Origin: Nocardia crassostreae | GTDB taxonomy: Bacteria; Actinomycetota; Actinomycetes; Mycobacteriales; Mycobacteriaceae | DNA length: 64,000 bases | Direction of reading: 5' to 3' | Assembly: GCF_001613405.1 (NCBI RefSeq) | Contig: NZ_BDCH01000022.1 | Span: 1-64,000, forward strand | Shown here: positions 44,590 through 53,805 of the stretch, one piece after another | Numbering within the stretch: position 1 is the stretch's first letter | Layout: each line of letters starts with the position of its first letter | Translations under genes and position numbers: made by a program | Notes under the pieces: model-generated | Databases searched by the model: none | Told to the model about the DNA's origin: nothing | What the model saw: the letters and a program-made list of their open reading frames with translations, nothing else

Positions 44590-44631
44590 GAACAACCTCG
44601 GCCAGACCCCCACAACGTAGTGAGCTGAGGA

Positions 44632-45576
44632 ATGGACGTAACAGCGGCGGTATTCGCCGGTCTCGCATTGTTTCTGGCGGGACCGGCCCCGGCGCTGCTC
44701 AGCCGAGCCCAATGGCCCTATCGCAGTCCCCGTGCGGCACTGGTGCTCTGGCAGGCCATCGCGCTCGCGGCGGTGCTGTCGGCCTTCAGTTCCGGCCTGG
44801 CCATTGCCAGCCGCCTGCTCGTGCCCGGACCCGACGGGCGGCCCACCACCACCCCGAGCCAGGAGATCGACGCGCTCGGCCTGCCGCTGTGGCTGGCCTA
44901 TGTCACCGTCTTCGCGCTGACCCTGCTCATCGGCGCGCGGCTCATCTTCTCGGTGATCCGCGTCGGCGTGCACACCCGGCGGCGCCGGGCGCGGCACCGC
45001 ATGCTGGTCGACCTGCTGGACCAGAGCGGGGTGGAACGCAAGTCCGCCGATATCCGGGTGCTGGCCGCCAGCGAACCCATTGCCTACTGCCTGCCCGGCC
45101 TGCGCCAGCGCGTGGTGCTCAGCCAGGGCACCGTCACCAATCTTTCGGATGAGGAGTTGACCGCGATCGTCAGCCATGAACGGTCGCATCTGCGCGCCCG
45201 CCACGATCTGGTGCTGGAGGCGTTCACCGCCGCGCACGAGGCGTTCCCGCGGGTGGTGCGCTCCAAATCCGCGCTGGATTCGGTGAAGCTGCTCATCGAG
45301 CTGCTCGCCGACGATTCGGCGGTCAAGGTGACCGGACCCACTCCCCTGGCCCGCGCCCTGGTGGCCTGCTCCAATTCCCCTGCCCCGCAGGGCGCCATGG
45401 CCGTGGGCGGGCCGACCACGCTGATCCGCATTCAGCGCCTGGCCGGTCCGCTGGGTGACTTGAAGATCGCCGCCGCCGCGTACCTGGCCGCCGCCGCGAT
45501 TCTCGTGGTGCCGACCCTGGCCGTCGCCATTCCCTGGCTGCAAGAGCTGAGCCGACTGCTGGTGACCCGTGCCTGA
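44632..45576 (+). CDS. BlaR1-like M56 membrane metalloprotease
   Basis: The 314-residue protein has three or four transmembrane helices (about 5-25, 40-60, 88-110, 280-305) and a cytosolic zinc motif H182-E-R-S-H186. The segment EPIAYCLPGLRQRVVLSQG precedes it, as in M56 peptidases. It has no C-terminal penicillin-sensor domain, as in the mycobacterial BlaR1-like proteins next to BlaI. It should cleave BlaI or a similar repressor. The DEAD-box gene begins inside its last codons. Confidence 0.83.
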   Translation: MDVTAAVFAGLALFLAGPAPALLSRAQWPYRSPRAALVLWQAIALAAVLSAFSSGLAIASRLLVPGPDGRPTTTPSQEIDALGLPLWLAYVTVFALTLLIGARLIFSVIRVGVHTRRRRARHRMLVDLLDQSGVERKSADIRVLAASEPIAYCLPGLRQRVVLSQGTVTNLSDEELTAIVSHERSHLRARHDLVLEAFTAAHEAFPRVVRSKSALDSVKLLIELLADDSAVKVTGPTPLARALVACSNSPAPQGAMAVGGPTTLIRIQRLAGPLGDLKIAAAAYLAAAAILVVPTLAVAIPWLQELSRLLVTRA

Positions 45577-46942
45577 AACCTTCGCGGAGCTGGGCCTTCC
45601 GCCGGTGCTGGTGCATGCCCTGCGCCGGGACGGCATCGACAAGCCCTTCCCCATTCAAGCCGCCGTCATCCCCGATATCCTCGCCGGTCGCGACGTACTC
45701 GGCCGCGCCGCAACAGGTTCCGGCAAGACCCTCGCCTTCGGCCTACCCCTGCTGGTCCGCCTCTTCGGCGCACCCTCTAAACCAGGCAAACCACGCGGGC
45801 TGATCCTCGCCCCGACGCGCGAACTGGCCATCCAGATCGAATCCGCTCTCGACGAGCCCGCGCTGTCCCTCGGTCTGCGCATCACCACCGCCGTAGGCGG
45901 CCTCCCGATCAAGAACCAGGAAGACCGCCTACGCCGCGGTGTAGACCTGCTGATCGCCACCCCCGGCCGCCTCACCGACCTCATCGGCCGCAAGGCCGCC
46001 GACCTCTCCGACGTCCTCGTCGTCACCGTCGACGAGGCCGACCACATGTCCGAACTCGGCTTCCTGCCGCAACTCACCGCCGTCCTCAACCGGGTCCCGG
46101 AAGACGCCCAACAGCTGCTGTTCTCGGCCACCCTCGACGAAACCGTGGACACGCTCATCGAGCGCTACCTCGACTCCCCTGTGCAGCATGCGGTGACTGT
46201 GCAACCCGGTGCGGAGAAACCCGTTGCGGAAAGCCCTGATTCGATTGGCGACGAGGGGGATTCTCCCGGAACATCCGCACCCGCCATCGAGCATTACGCA
46301 CTGCACGTCCGCCGCAATGACAAGCGCACCGTCGTCAACGAGATCGCCACCCGCGCGGGCCGCACCCTGCTGTTCGTCCGAACCCAGTACGCCGCCGACA
46401 AACTCGCCCGCCGCCTCCGCGAATCCGGTATCCCGGCTGCGGCATTGCACGGCGGCAAGTCTCAGAACCACCGCAATCGCACCCTGGCCGCCTTCGCCGA
46501 CGGCACCGCCCCCGTCCTTGTCGCCACCGACGTGGCCGCCCGAGGCATCCACGTCGACGACATCTCCCTGGTCGTCCACGTCGACCCGCCCGAGGATCCC
46601 AAGGACTACCTCCACCGGACCGGCCGCACCGCCCGCGCGGGCGCGACCGGCACCGTGGTCACCGTGGTCACCCCCGACGAACGCGAGGAAGCCGCCGACA
46701 TGGCCCGCCGCGCCAGCGTCACCCTCACCGACGTCGAAGTCCGCCCCGGCGACCGCCGCCTCGTTGAGATCACCGGAGCCCGCCGCCCCTCCGGCCGTCC
46801 AGTCCCCGACCCCGCCACTCCCGTTGCAGCCGAGCCGGATTCCCCACGCCCAGCCTTCCGCCCCCGCGTCGACCCGCGCACCGGCAGCCGCCAGCACAAC
46901 AAAAAGCGCAAACCAGGCGCGGCCCGCCGATCCGCACGCTGA
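45569..46942 (+). CDS. DEAD-box ATP-dependent RNA helicase
   Basis: The 457-residue SF2 helicase has Q motif KPFPIQAAVIPD, motif I ATGSGKT (48-54), Ia PTRELAIQ, II D-E-A-D, III SAT, V VATDVAARGIHVDD and VI HRTGRTARAG. A basic C-terminal tail follows, suited to RNA binding in ribosome or RNA decay work. GTG 45569 overlaps the BlaR1-like stop by 8 bp, so it is in the same transcript although functionally unrelated. Confidence 0.93.
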   Translation: MPETFAELGLPPVLVHALRRDGIDKPFPIQAAVIPDILAGRDVLGRAATGSGKTLAFGLPLLVRLFGAPSKPGKPRGLILAPTRELAIQIESALDEPALSLGLRITTAVGGLPIKNQEDRLRRGVDLLIATPGRLTDLIGRKAADLSDVLVVTVDEADHMSELGFLPQLTAVLNRVPEDAQQLLFSATLDETVDTLIERYLDSPVQHAVTVQPGAEKPVAESPDSIGDEGDSPGTSAPAIEHYALHVRRNDKRTVVNEIATRAGRTLLFVRTQYAADKLARRLRESGIPAAALHGGKSQNHRNRTLAAFADGTAPVLVATDVAARGIHVDDISLVVHVDPPEDPKDYLHRTGRTARAGATGTVVTVVTPDEREEAADMARRASVTLTDVEVRPGDRRLVEITGARRPSGRPVPDPATPVAAEPDSPRPAFRPRVDPRTGSRQHNKKRKPGAARRSAR

Positions 46943-47527
46943 CATTGCCGTTCCACGCACCCCGGCGGGGTTCCGCGCGCTGACCCGCGGTTCCTCGCGC
47001 TGACCCCGCACTCTCTGCGGTGGCCCTTCATGTCGTGCGCTGACGTGGGCGGTCCGGCGACACACCGGCATGACAGTCGACACGCCAGAGGCATCTTCGG
47101 GTCTGGCCGCAATCGGCTACTGCGCGGCTACCCATGAAGCGGTCGGTTGTTCCGCGGGTCGGCCGATGGTTGCGCGCGGACCGGGCGGACACCGGCACAA
47201 CGTGGTCGACGGCACATTCGCGGTGTTCGGGCCAGCGGTGCTGGAGGCCGAAGACCGGCTCTAGCCGCATTGCTGCGGCTCGGGGCCATGCGGCGGGGCG
47301 GTTCCGATGTGATCACGAGTCGGGTTGCCGGTCACACGTGGGCACTGCGTTCTCACGGTCGGGGAAAGAGCCGACTACACTGGTGCGCTGCATGCGTGAC
47401 ACCAGGTAGCGCGCGAAGGGCAATCCGGCCCACATGGATGACCTTCGGGTGAGTTCGTGCCATATACCTGCTATCGGAGCATGGCGAACACGAGAACCCA
47501 ACGTCAACCTTTGGAGCGGCGACCACC
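46943..47527. other. 585-bp intergenic region before guaB1
   Basis: No frame with a credible start and codon use. A short word GCGCTGAC recurs about four times in 46940-47045. The guaB1 promoter and leader must lie in the right part; I see no riboswitch-like structure that I can defend. Confidence 0.5.
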
Positions 47528-48961
47528 GTGCAGTTTCTTCCCGGGCAGAATCCGCCCTACGACTTGACCTACGACGATGTCTTCCTCGTCCCCAGCCGGA
47601 CGGATGTGACCTCGCGTTTCGATGTCGATCTGTCCTCCAGCGACGGGACCGGCACCACCATTCCCCTGGTCGTCGCCAATATGACCGCCGTGGCCGGGCG
47701 CCGCATGGCCGAGACCGTGGCCCGCCGCGGCGGCATCGTGGTGCTGCCGCAGGATCTGCCGATTCCGGCGGCCGCGGACACCATCGCCTTCGTGAAGAGC
47801 CGCTCGCTCACCGCCGACACCCCGGTCACCCTGGATCCGGAGCAGTCGGTGTCGGATGCGCTGGCGCTCATTCACAAGCGCGCGCACGGCGCGGTCATCG
47901 TGGTCGAGGACGGTAAGCCGGTGGGCGTCGTCACCGAGGCCTCCTGCGCGGATGTCGACCGCTTCGCGCGGTTGAGCACCGTGGCCGAGACCGATTTCGT
48001 GTCCGCCCCGGCCGACACCTCGCCGCGTGAGGTGTTCGACCTGCTGCACGCCCGCCATCGCGATCTGGCCGTGCTGGTCAATGCCGACGGCACCCTCGCG
48101 GGCGTCATGACCCGCACCGGCACCATTCGCGCCGGTATCTACCAGCCCGCCGTGGACGCGCAGAACAAGCTGCGCATCGCCGCCGCGGTCGGCATCAACG
48201 GCGATGTCCCGGCCAAGGCCAAGGCGCTCGTCGACGCGGGCGCCGACGTGCTGGTCATGGATACCGCGCACGGCCACCAGCTCAAGATGCTGGAGGCGCT
48301 GCGCTCGGTGGCCGCCCTCGATCTGGGCGTGCCGCTGGCCGCGGGCAATGTGGTCTCCGCCGCGGGCACCCGCGATCTCATCGAGGCCGGTGCGGACATC
48401 ATCAAGGTCGGTGTGGGCCCCGGCGCCATGTGCACCACCCGCATGATGACCGGCGTGGGCCGCCCGCAGTTCTCGGCCGTGGCCGAATGCGCCGCCGCCA
48501 AGGAATTCGGCAAACACGTGTGGGCCGACGGCGGCGTCCGCCACCCGCGCGATGTGGCCCTCGCATTGGCCGCGGGCGCCTCGAACGTCATGATCGGCTC
48601 CTGGTTCGCGGGCACCTACGAATCACCCGGCGATATGCGCATCGATCGCGACGGCAACCGCTACAAGGAATCCTTCGGCATGGCGTCCAAGCGCGCCGTG
48701 GCCGCCCGCACCGCCTCCGATTCCGCCTTCGACCGCGCCCGCAAGGCGCTGTTCGAGGAGGGCATCTCCAGCTCGCGCATGCGCCTGGATCCCGAGCGCC
48801 CGGGCGTCGAGGATCTCCTCGACCACATCACCTCCGGCGTGCGCAGCTCCTGCACCTACGCCGGTGCGCGCACGCTGGCGGAATTCCACGAGCGGGCCAC
48901 GCTGGGCGTGCAGTCGGCGGCCGGTTTCGCCGAGGGCCGTCCGCTGCCGCCCGGCCGGTAA
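47528..48961 (+). CDS. guaB1: GuaB1-type GMP reductase (IMPDH-related, CBS-containing)
   Basis: The 477-residue TIM-barrel enzyme has the catalytic Cys in GPGAMCTTRMMTG (about 303) and an inserted tandem CBS region (about 95-205). Family MTAVAGRRMAETVARRGG and SFGMASKRA segments are present. In mycobacteria GuaB1 makes IMP from GMP with NADPH and is regulated through the CBS domains, and is distinct from GuaB2 IMP dehydrogenase. GTG 47528 is preferred; a long leader precedes. Followed by a hairpin terminator. Confidence 0.93.
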   Translation: MQFLPGQNPPYDLTYDDVFLVPSRTDVTSRFDVDLSSSDGTGTTIPLVVANMTAVAGRRMAETVARRGGIVVLPQDLPIPAAADTIAFVKSRSLTADTPVTLDPEQSVSDALALIHKRAHGAVIVVEDGKPVGVVTEASCADVDRFARLSTVAETDFVSAPADTSPREVFDLLHARHRDLAVLVNADGTLAGVMTRTGTIRAGIYQPAVDAQNKLRIAAAVGINGDVPAKAKALVDAGADVLVMDTAHGHQLKMLEALRSVAALDLGVPLAAGNVVSAAGTRDLIEAGADIIKVGVGPGAMCTTRMMTGVGRPQFSAVAECAAAKEFGKHVWADGGVRHPRDVALALAAGASNVMIGSWFAGTYESPGDMRIDRDGNRYKESFGMASKRAVAARTASDSAFDRARKALFEEGISSSRMRLDPERPGVEDLLDHITSGVRSSCTYAGARTLAEFHERATLGVQSAAGFAEGRPLPPGR

Positions 48962-49282
48962 TGACACCGCCGTCCGGCCGGTGACGAATCTGTAGTACCG
49001 CACAATCGAGCCCGGCGGGTCGCACCCGACTCGCCGGGCTCGGTGTGTCCGGGCCGGTCATGCCCGGGCCGTGTGCCCAACCATCGGCCCTCGGTTTTCA
49101 CCCGGTACCATGTGCGATACCGGGCCCGCTCGACACAATCGAGCGATTTCCGCACCACTACCGTCCTTCGAAAGGAACCAGTTGTCACCCGCGTCCAAGG
49201 GCGCCGCTCAGGAGGGCTCCTCTACCGAGCCGGGTGACAAACCCGGCGTTCCCGTTCTCCCAGCACTTCATGCGACCGGGCG
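48962..49282. other. Intergenic region guaB1-CNNM1
   Basis: 321 bases contain a terminator at 49007-49042 and then the leader of the CNNM pair. Short frames here lack a good ribosome site; a GAAAGGAACC at about 49169 could serve a small leader, but I do not call one. Confidence 0.5.
49007..49042 (+). terminator. Hairpin terminator after guaB1
   Basis: Perfect 11-bp stem CGAGCCCGGCG / CGCCGGGCTCG with a 14-base loop, 46 bases after the guaB1 stop. Confidence 0.8.
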
Positions 49283-50674
49283 GTGCTGACTGTGTCGGTC
49301 GTGTTCACCGTTCTGAGTTTGCTCGGCTTCATCGCTCTCACCGCCGGAACCGCGCTCTTCGTCGCGGCGGAATTCTCGCTCACAGCCCTGGAACGCAGCA
49401 CCGTCGAGGCCCACGCCCGTGAAGGCGACCGCCGCGCCCGGCAGGTGCGCCAGGCGCATCGCACGCTCTCGTTCCAGCTGTCCGGCGCGCAATTGGGCAT
49501 CACCATCACCACGCTGATCACCGGCTATATCGCCGAACCGGTGCTGGCCCGGCTGCTGGAACCGGCGTTCACCGCGCTCGGCGTGAGCGGTTCTGCGGCA
49601 CACGGCATTTCGCTGGCCCTGGCCCTGATCATCACGACCTCGCTGTCCATGATCTACGGCGAACTGGTGCCCAAGAACATCGCCATCGCCGCACCGCTGT
49701 CCACCGCGCGGGCCACCGCCGGGCCGATGATCTGGTTCTCCACCGTCTTCCGCTGGATGATCAATTTCCTCAATGGCTCCGCCAACTGGGCCGTGCGCCG
49801 CATGGGCATCGAACCGGCCGAGGAGTTGCGCTCGGCGCGCTCGCCACAGGAATTGGGTTCGCTGGTGCGGACTTCCGCCCTGCACGGCGCGCTCGATCAG
49901 CGCACCGCGCAGGTGGTGGATCGCTCGCTGGCCTTCGGTGAGCGCAGCGCCGAGGAGCTCATGACCCCGCGCGTGAAGATCGAATCCCTGGACAAGGACG
50001 ACACTCTCGCCGAACTCATCGAGGCCGCGGGCCGCACCGGCTACTCTCGGTTCCCGGTCATCGACGGCGATCTCGACAACCCCCTCGGCGTGGTGCACAT
50101 CAAACAGACCTTCCTGCACCCGGTGCTGGCGCGCCGCACGGTGAAGCTGTCCTCCATCGCGCAACCGGTGCCCATCGTCCCGGCCAGCATGGACGGCGAC
50201 GAGGTCCTCGAACGCGTCCGCGCCGACGGTATGCAGGTGGCCCTGGTGGTCGATGAATACGGCGGCACCGCGGGCATCGTCACCATGGAGGACATTATCG
50301 AGGAGATCCTCGGCGATGTCCGCGACGAGCACGACGAAGAGGAACTCGATGTGCGCCGCACCCCCGCGGGCTGGGACTGCTCCGGTCTGCTGCGCATCGA
50401 CGAGGTGTCCCGCACCACCGGCTACGACGCCCCCGAGGGCGAATACGAAACCCTGGGCGGTCTGGTGCTGACACGGCTGGGCCGCATTCCCGAGGCCCGT
50501 GACGAGGTGCTGCTGCCGCAACCCGGCAACGGCCACCACAATGGCTTCGAACCGCACACCGACGGCGGCTGGATCGCCACGGTGGAGCGCATGGACGGCC
50601 GCCGCATCGACCGCGTGCTGCTGCGCCCGGTGAGCGCCGAGGTCATCGCGAACTGGGAGCACGACCATGGGTGA
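49283..50674 (+). CDS. CNNM/CorC-family membrane protein with CBS pair (first copy)
   Basis: The 463-residue protein has an N-terminal DUF21/CNNM domain of three to four helices (about 5-180), a linker with TPRVKIESLDKDDTLAELIEAAG, two CBS repeats (about 210-345) and a C-terminal CorC_HlyC domain (about 365-455). Such proteins are metal (Mg, Co) export or sensing transporters; many are mis-called hemolysins. GTG 49283. The stop overlaps the next ATG by eight bases. Confidence 0.9.
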   Translation: MLTVSVVFTVLSLLGFIALTAGTALFVAAEFSLTALERSTVEAHAREGDRRARQVRQAHRTLSFQLSGAQLGITITTLITGYIAEPVLARLLEPAFTALGVSGSAAHGISLALALIITTSLSMIYGELVPKNIAIAAPLSTARATAGPMIWFSTVFRWMINFLNGSANWAVRRMGIEPAEELRSARSPQELGSLVRTSALHGALDQRTAQVVDRSLAFGERSAEELMTPRVKIESLDKDDTLAELIEAAGRTGYSRFPVIDGDLDNPLGVVHIKQTFLHPVLARRTVKLSSIAQPVPIVPASMDGDEVLERVRADGMQVALVVDEYGGTAGIVTMEDIIEEILGDVRDEHDEEELDVRRTPAGWDCSGLLRIDEVSRTTGYDAPEGEYETLGGLVLTRLGRIPEARDEVLLPQPGNGHHNGFEPHTDGGWIATVERMDGRRIDRVLLRPVSAEVIANWEHDHG

Positions 50675-51731
50675 TCTCTGGGCCGTCGCACTCACCGTCC
50701 TGCTGCTGCTCAGCAACGCGTTCTTCGTGGCCGCCGAGTTCGCGCTCATCTCCGCCCGCCGCGACCGGCTGGAAGCTCTTGCCGCACAAGGCAAGCGCTC
50801 CGCCACCACGGTCATCGAGGCCGGGCAGAACCTGTCCATGATGCTGGCCGCCGCGCAGCTGGGCATCACCATCTGCTCCATCCTGCTGGGCCGGGTGGGC
50901 GAACCGGCGGTGGCGCATCTGCTGGAGGGGCCGTTCGAACTGCTCGGCGTGCCCGATCAACTGCTGCACCCGATTTCTTTCGCCCTGGCCTTGGCCATCG
51001 TGGTGGTGCTGCACATCCTGCTCGGCGAGATGATCCCGAAGAACATCGCGCTGGCCGGACCGGAACGCGCCGCGCTGCTGCTGGTTCCGGCGCATCTCAT
51101 GTTCCTGCGCCTCGCCCGGCCGCTCATCGCCGTCTACAACCTGGCGGCGAATCTGACCCTGCGGATGTTGCGAATCGAACCCAAGGACGAGCTCGACGCC
51201 ACCGTCTCCTCGGTGGAGCTGGCCGAGATGTTCGGCGAATCGCATTCGGAGGGCCTGCTCGACGAGGAGGAGCATCGCCGCCTGACCCAGGCGCTGGGTT
51301 CCAGCGATCGGATCGTCGCCGATGTCATGGTCCCGCTGGCCAAGACGCGGTCGGTCCCGCTGCGCGGCGACGGCACCACGCTCGGCGATATCGAAACCGC
51401 CGTCGCCGAAACGGGATTCTCCCGCTATCCGGTGCGCGCGGCCGATGGGTCGCTGGTCGGGTACCTGCACGTCAAGGATGTGCTGGATCTGGTGGCCGAT
51501 GACAAGGCGGGCCCGGCGACCCCGATCCCCCGCACCGATATCCGCCCGCTGCCGACGGTGAGCATGGGGACCACCCTCTTCGAGGCCCTGGCCCGCCTGC
51601 GCCGCACCAACTCCCACCTCGGCCGCGCGGTCGACAGCCGCGGCAATACCGTCGGCATCGTCGCCCTCGAGGACCTGGTGGAGGAGTTCGTGGGCACCGT
51701 CCGCGACGCCACCCACCGCATTGCCGAATGA
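50667..51731 (+). CDS. CNNM/CorC-family membrane protein with CBS pair (second copy)
   Basis: The 354-residue paralogue has the CNNM domain (FFVAAEFALISARRDRLEALA) and CBS pair (DRIVADVMVPLAKTRSVPLRGDG) but no C-terminal CorC_HlyC domain. ATG 50667 overlaps the first copy by eight bases, and its stop overlaps the next gene (ATGA). The pair probably makes a heteromeric transporter. Confidence 0.9.
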   Translation: MGDLWAVALTVLLLLSNAFFVAAEFALISARRDRLEALAAQGKRSATTVIEAGQNLSMMLAAAQLGITICSILLGRVGEPAVAHLLEGPFELLGVPDQLLHPISFALALAIVVVLHILLGEMIPKNIALAGPERAALLLVPAHLMFLRLARPLIAVYNLAANLTLRMLRIEPKDELDATVSSVELAEMFGESHSEGLLDEEEHRRLTQALGSSDRIVADVMVPLAKTRSVPLRGDGTTLGDIETAVAETGFSRYPVRAADGSLVGYLHVKDVLDLVADDKAGPATPIPRTDIRPLPTVSMGTTLFEALARLRRTNSHLGRAVDSRGNTVGIVALEDLVEEFVGTVRDATHRIAE

Positions 51732-52630
51732 TCGTGAACGCACCGAAGCTGTTGCCGGAGAACGAATGGCGTGAGCGGGCCGCCGCCCATCGCGCCAAGG
51801 TGGACGACCTGGTCGGCCCGTACCTGCGGGCGCGGGCGGCCGGGTCCAAACATCCGGTGATCGACTTCCTGTTCACCTATTACGGTCACAAGTCCGCGCA
51901 GCTCAAGAAGTGGCATCCCGGCTTGGGCGTTGCCCTGGCCGGGGCCGGGGAGTACGCCGAATCGCGCGGCTACCATCGGGTTCCGGGCGATACCCCCGCC
52001 TGGACCGCGGATCCGGCATTCCTGGCCAAGCGCCGCGACACCCTCGAATTCGTGGCGAACCTGTTGTCCGCCACCGCGGCCCGCCCCACCCAGTTGTCCT
52101 GCTTCGGGCTGCACGAATGGGCCATGGTGTACCGCAGTGACGAGGTGCGCCATCAACAGGTCCCGCTGCGTCTGGGCCACGCGGGCACCGATGCCGTCGT
52201 CGCGTCGATGCAGTTGCGCTGCAACCACTTCGACGCCTTCCGCTTCTTCACGCCCGCGGCGGCGCCGCTCAATATCGAACCCCTCACCCGCGAGGATCAG
52301 ATCCATCGCGAGCAGCCCGGGTGCCTGCACGCGAATATGGACATCTACAAGTGGGGGTTCAAGCTCACCCCGCTGATCAGCTCGGATTTGCTCTTCGAGT
52401 GTTTCGCACTGGCGTGCGCGGCTCGCGAACTCGATATGAAGGCCAGTCCCTACGACCTGGCCGAATACGGCTACGAACCGATTCGCATCGAAACCCCCTC
52501 GGGTCGAGCCGAATACGTGCGCACTCAATCCGATATCGCCGCCCGGGCGGCCACCCTGCGCGCCCGGCTGTCCGAGGCGTGTCGCCGCCTCCTGGCCGTA
52601 GACGCCCACCCCGGGTCTATGACTCAATGA
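51728..52630 (+). CDS. Conserved actinobacterial protein, often named 3-methyladenine DNA glycosylase
   Basis: The 300-residue protein has HPVIDFLFTYYGHKSAQLKKWHPG near residues 40-64, the conserved LSCFGLHEWAMVY near 120 and RCNHFDAFRFFTP. Proteins with this pattern are annotated as 3-methyladenine glycosylases in actinobacteria, but no helix-hairpin-helix is visible and I cannot confirm the activity. ATG 51728 overlaps the CNNM stop (ATGA). Cytosolic. Confidence 0.65.
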   Translation: MIVNAPKLLPENEWRERAAAHRAKVDDLVGPYLRARAAGSKHPVIDFLFTYYGHKSAQLKKWHPGLGVALAGAGEYAESRGYHRVPGDTPAWTADPAFLAKRRDTLEFVANLLSATAARPTQLSCFGLHEWAMVYRSDEVRHQQVPLRLGHAGTDAVVASMQLRCNHFDAFRFFTPAAAPLNIEPLTREDQIHREQPGCLHANMDIYKWGFKLTPLISSDLLFECFALACAARELDMKASPYDLAEYGYEPIRIETPSGRAEYVRTQSDIAARAATLRARLSEACRRLLAVDAHPGSMTQ

Positions 52631-52682
52631 GTTCAGGGGCAGCGCCGGGGACTGCCCCGCGCCCCGGACGGAGGCCGGTCCC

Positions 52683-52931
52683 ATGTCGGATCTCAACAAG
52701 CGCAACCTGCACTACTTCGAAAGCCCGTCCATGCGCGGACTCTTCGAGAGCATGGACGAGTGGCAGGAGGCCCACGGCCGCCGCCTGCTCTCCATCAGCG
52801 TCCAGCAGGATGGCGACACCTTCTGCTGCATCGCCCTGACCAACCCCACCGAAGTGGTGATCACCAGCGCCGACGGCCACCATCACGCGCAGGTCAGCCG
52901 CTTCGGCATGCTCGCCGTCGACGCGCAATAG
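52683..52931 (+). CDS. Small conserved-looking protein, unknown function
   Basis: The 82-residue soluble protein is acidic in its first half (MSDLNKRNLHYFESPSMRGL), with a beta-strand-rich second half and a HHH cluster (SADGHHHAQVSRFG). ATG 52683 has GGACGGAGGCC upstream. It lies 52 bp after the preceding conserved gene and abuts the convergent TenA gene. Confidence 0.6.
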   Translation: MSDLNKRNLHYFESPSMRGLFESMDEWQEAHGRRLLSISVQQDGDTFCCIALTNPTEVVITSADGHHHAQVSRFGMLAVDAQ

Positions 52932-52932
52932 T

Positions 52933-53541
52933 TCAGGCGGGCGCATCCCAGAACGCGAGTTCGTGCCGCATTCCCTCGAGGAAAAGCGTTTCAGCCCGGC
53001 TCGTTTCGGCACCGGCCTCGTCGAGCATCTCCGCGCACCGCCGCGTCAAGGCCGCGAATCCGGGATCGGCGTAGGTCTGCACCCACCGCCGGTACCTCGG
53101 TTCCTCCGGCATGTTCTCCGCCAGGATCCGCCCGAGCGTCGAATACCCCCACATGCACGGATACAGCGCGGCCAGCCCGTCCGCATAGGAGGCCGCCGAA
53201 TCCAGCAGGAAGGCCGTGTACACCGCGCACGGTTCACCCTTCACCGCCCCTTCGAGGTCCGCGCCGAACTCCGCCGCCAACCCACGGTGCAATGACAGCT
53301 CCTCGTGATAGGTGGCATGCGCCAGATCCACCAGATCCCCCACATGATTTGCGGGCGCCTGCCAAGCGAGCCGCGAGAACACCCGCACATAATCCAGCAG
53401 GAACAGATAGTCCTGCTCGAGCCAGGACCGAAACACCGCCTCCGCCAAGTCCCCCTTGCCGATCCCCACCACGGTCGGATGCTCCAACTGCCGCTCCACC
53501 AGCGGAAGCCCCATACCCTCCAGATGCGCCGAAAGCCTCAT
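52933..53541 (-). CDS. tenA: TenA-family thiaminase II-like protein
   Basis: The 202-residue helical protein has the family signature Y-P-C-M-W-G-Y (about residue 130) with the catalytic Cys, plus EQDYLFLLDYVRVFSRL and the C-terminal acid-rich ETLFLEGMRHELAFWD. TenA hydrolyses aminopyrimidine in thiamine salvage. ATG 53541 is preferred over a TTG at 53553. No thi neighbours are present. A dispersed palindrome lies 45 bp upstream. Confidence 0.82.
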   Translation of the reverse strand: MRLSAHLEGMGLPLVERQLEHPTVVGIGKGDLAEAVFRSWLEQDYLFLLDYVRVFSRLAWQAPANHVGDLVDLAHATYHEELSLHRGLAAEFGADLEGAVKGEPCAVYTAFLLDSAASYADGLAALYPCMWGYSTLGRILAENMPEEPRYRRWVQTYADPGFAALTRRCAEMLDEAGAETSRAETLFLEGMRHELAFWDAPA

Positions 53542-53585
53542 CCCCCGAGTCAACCAGCCAGCCCGCCCAATCCGAAACGGCGACG

Positions 53586-53638
53586 ACCGGGAACTGGTGG
53601 CGGGGGCTACTCGACGAATGCCGCCACCAGTTCCCGGT
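53586..53638. repeat. Dispersed palindromic element, copy 2
   Basis: Perfect 18-bp arms (53586-53603, 53621-53638) around a 17-base loop, same half-site as the other copies. Unlike them it lies between divergent genes, upstream of both tenA and the LVIVD gene. Confidence 0.9.
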
Positions 53639-53805
53639 GATCAACTGTCCAATGTCGCCGCGCGCAAATTCGGACAGGATTCGAGCCGACCCTACCGGGC
53701 GGTCAGTTTTTGGGTTACTGTCCCAGACGTCACCGGGGACACATTGCGCACCGTGCTGTGCTGCCGGTCACGGACGAAACAGCTCGCTCTGATGGGGGTT
53801 CCGCA

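Noticed and set aside
47070..47264. 64-codon frame before guaB1
   Set aside because: No ribosome site and composition like random high-GC DNA.
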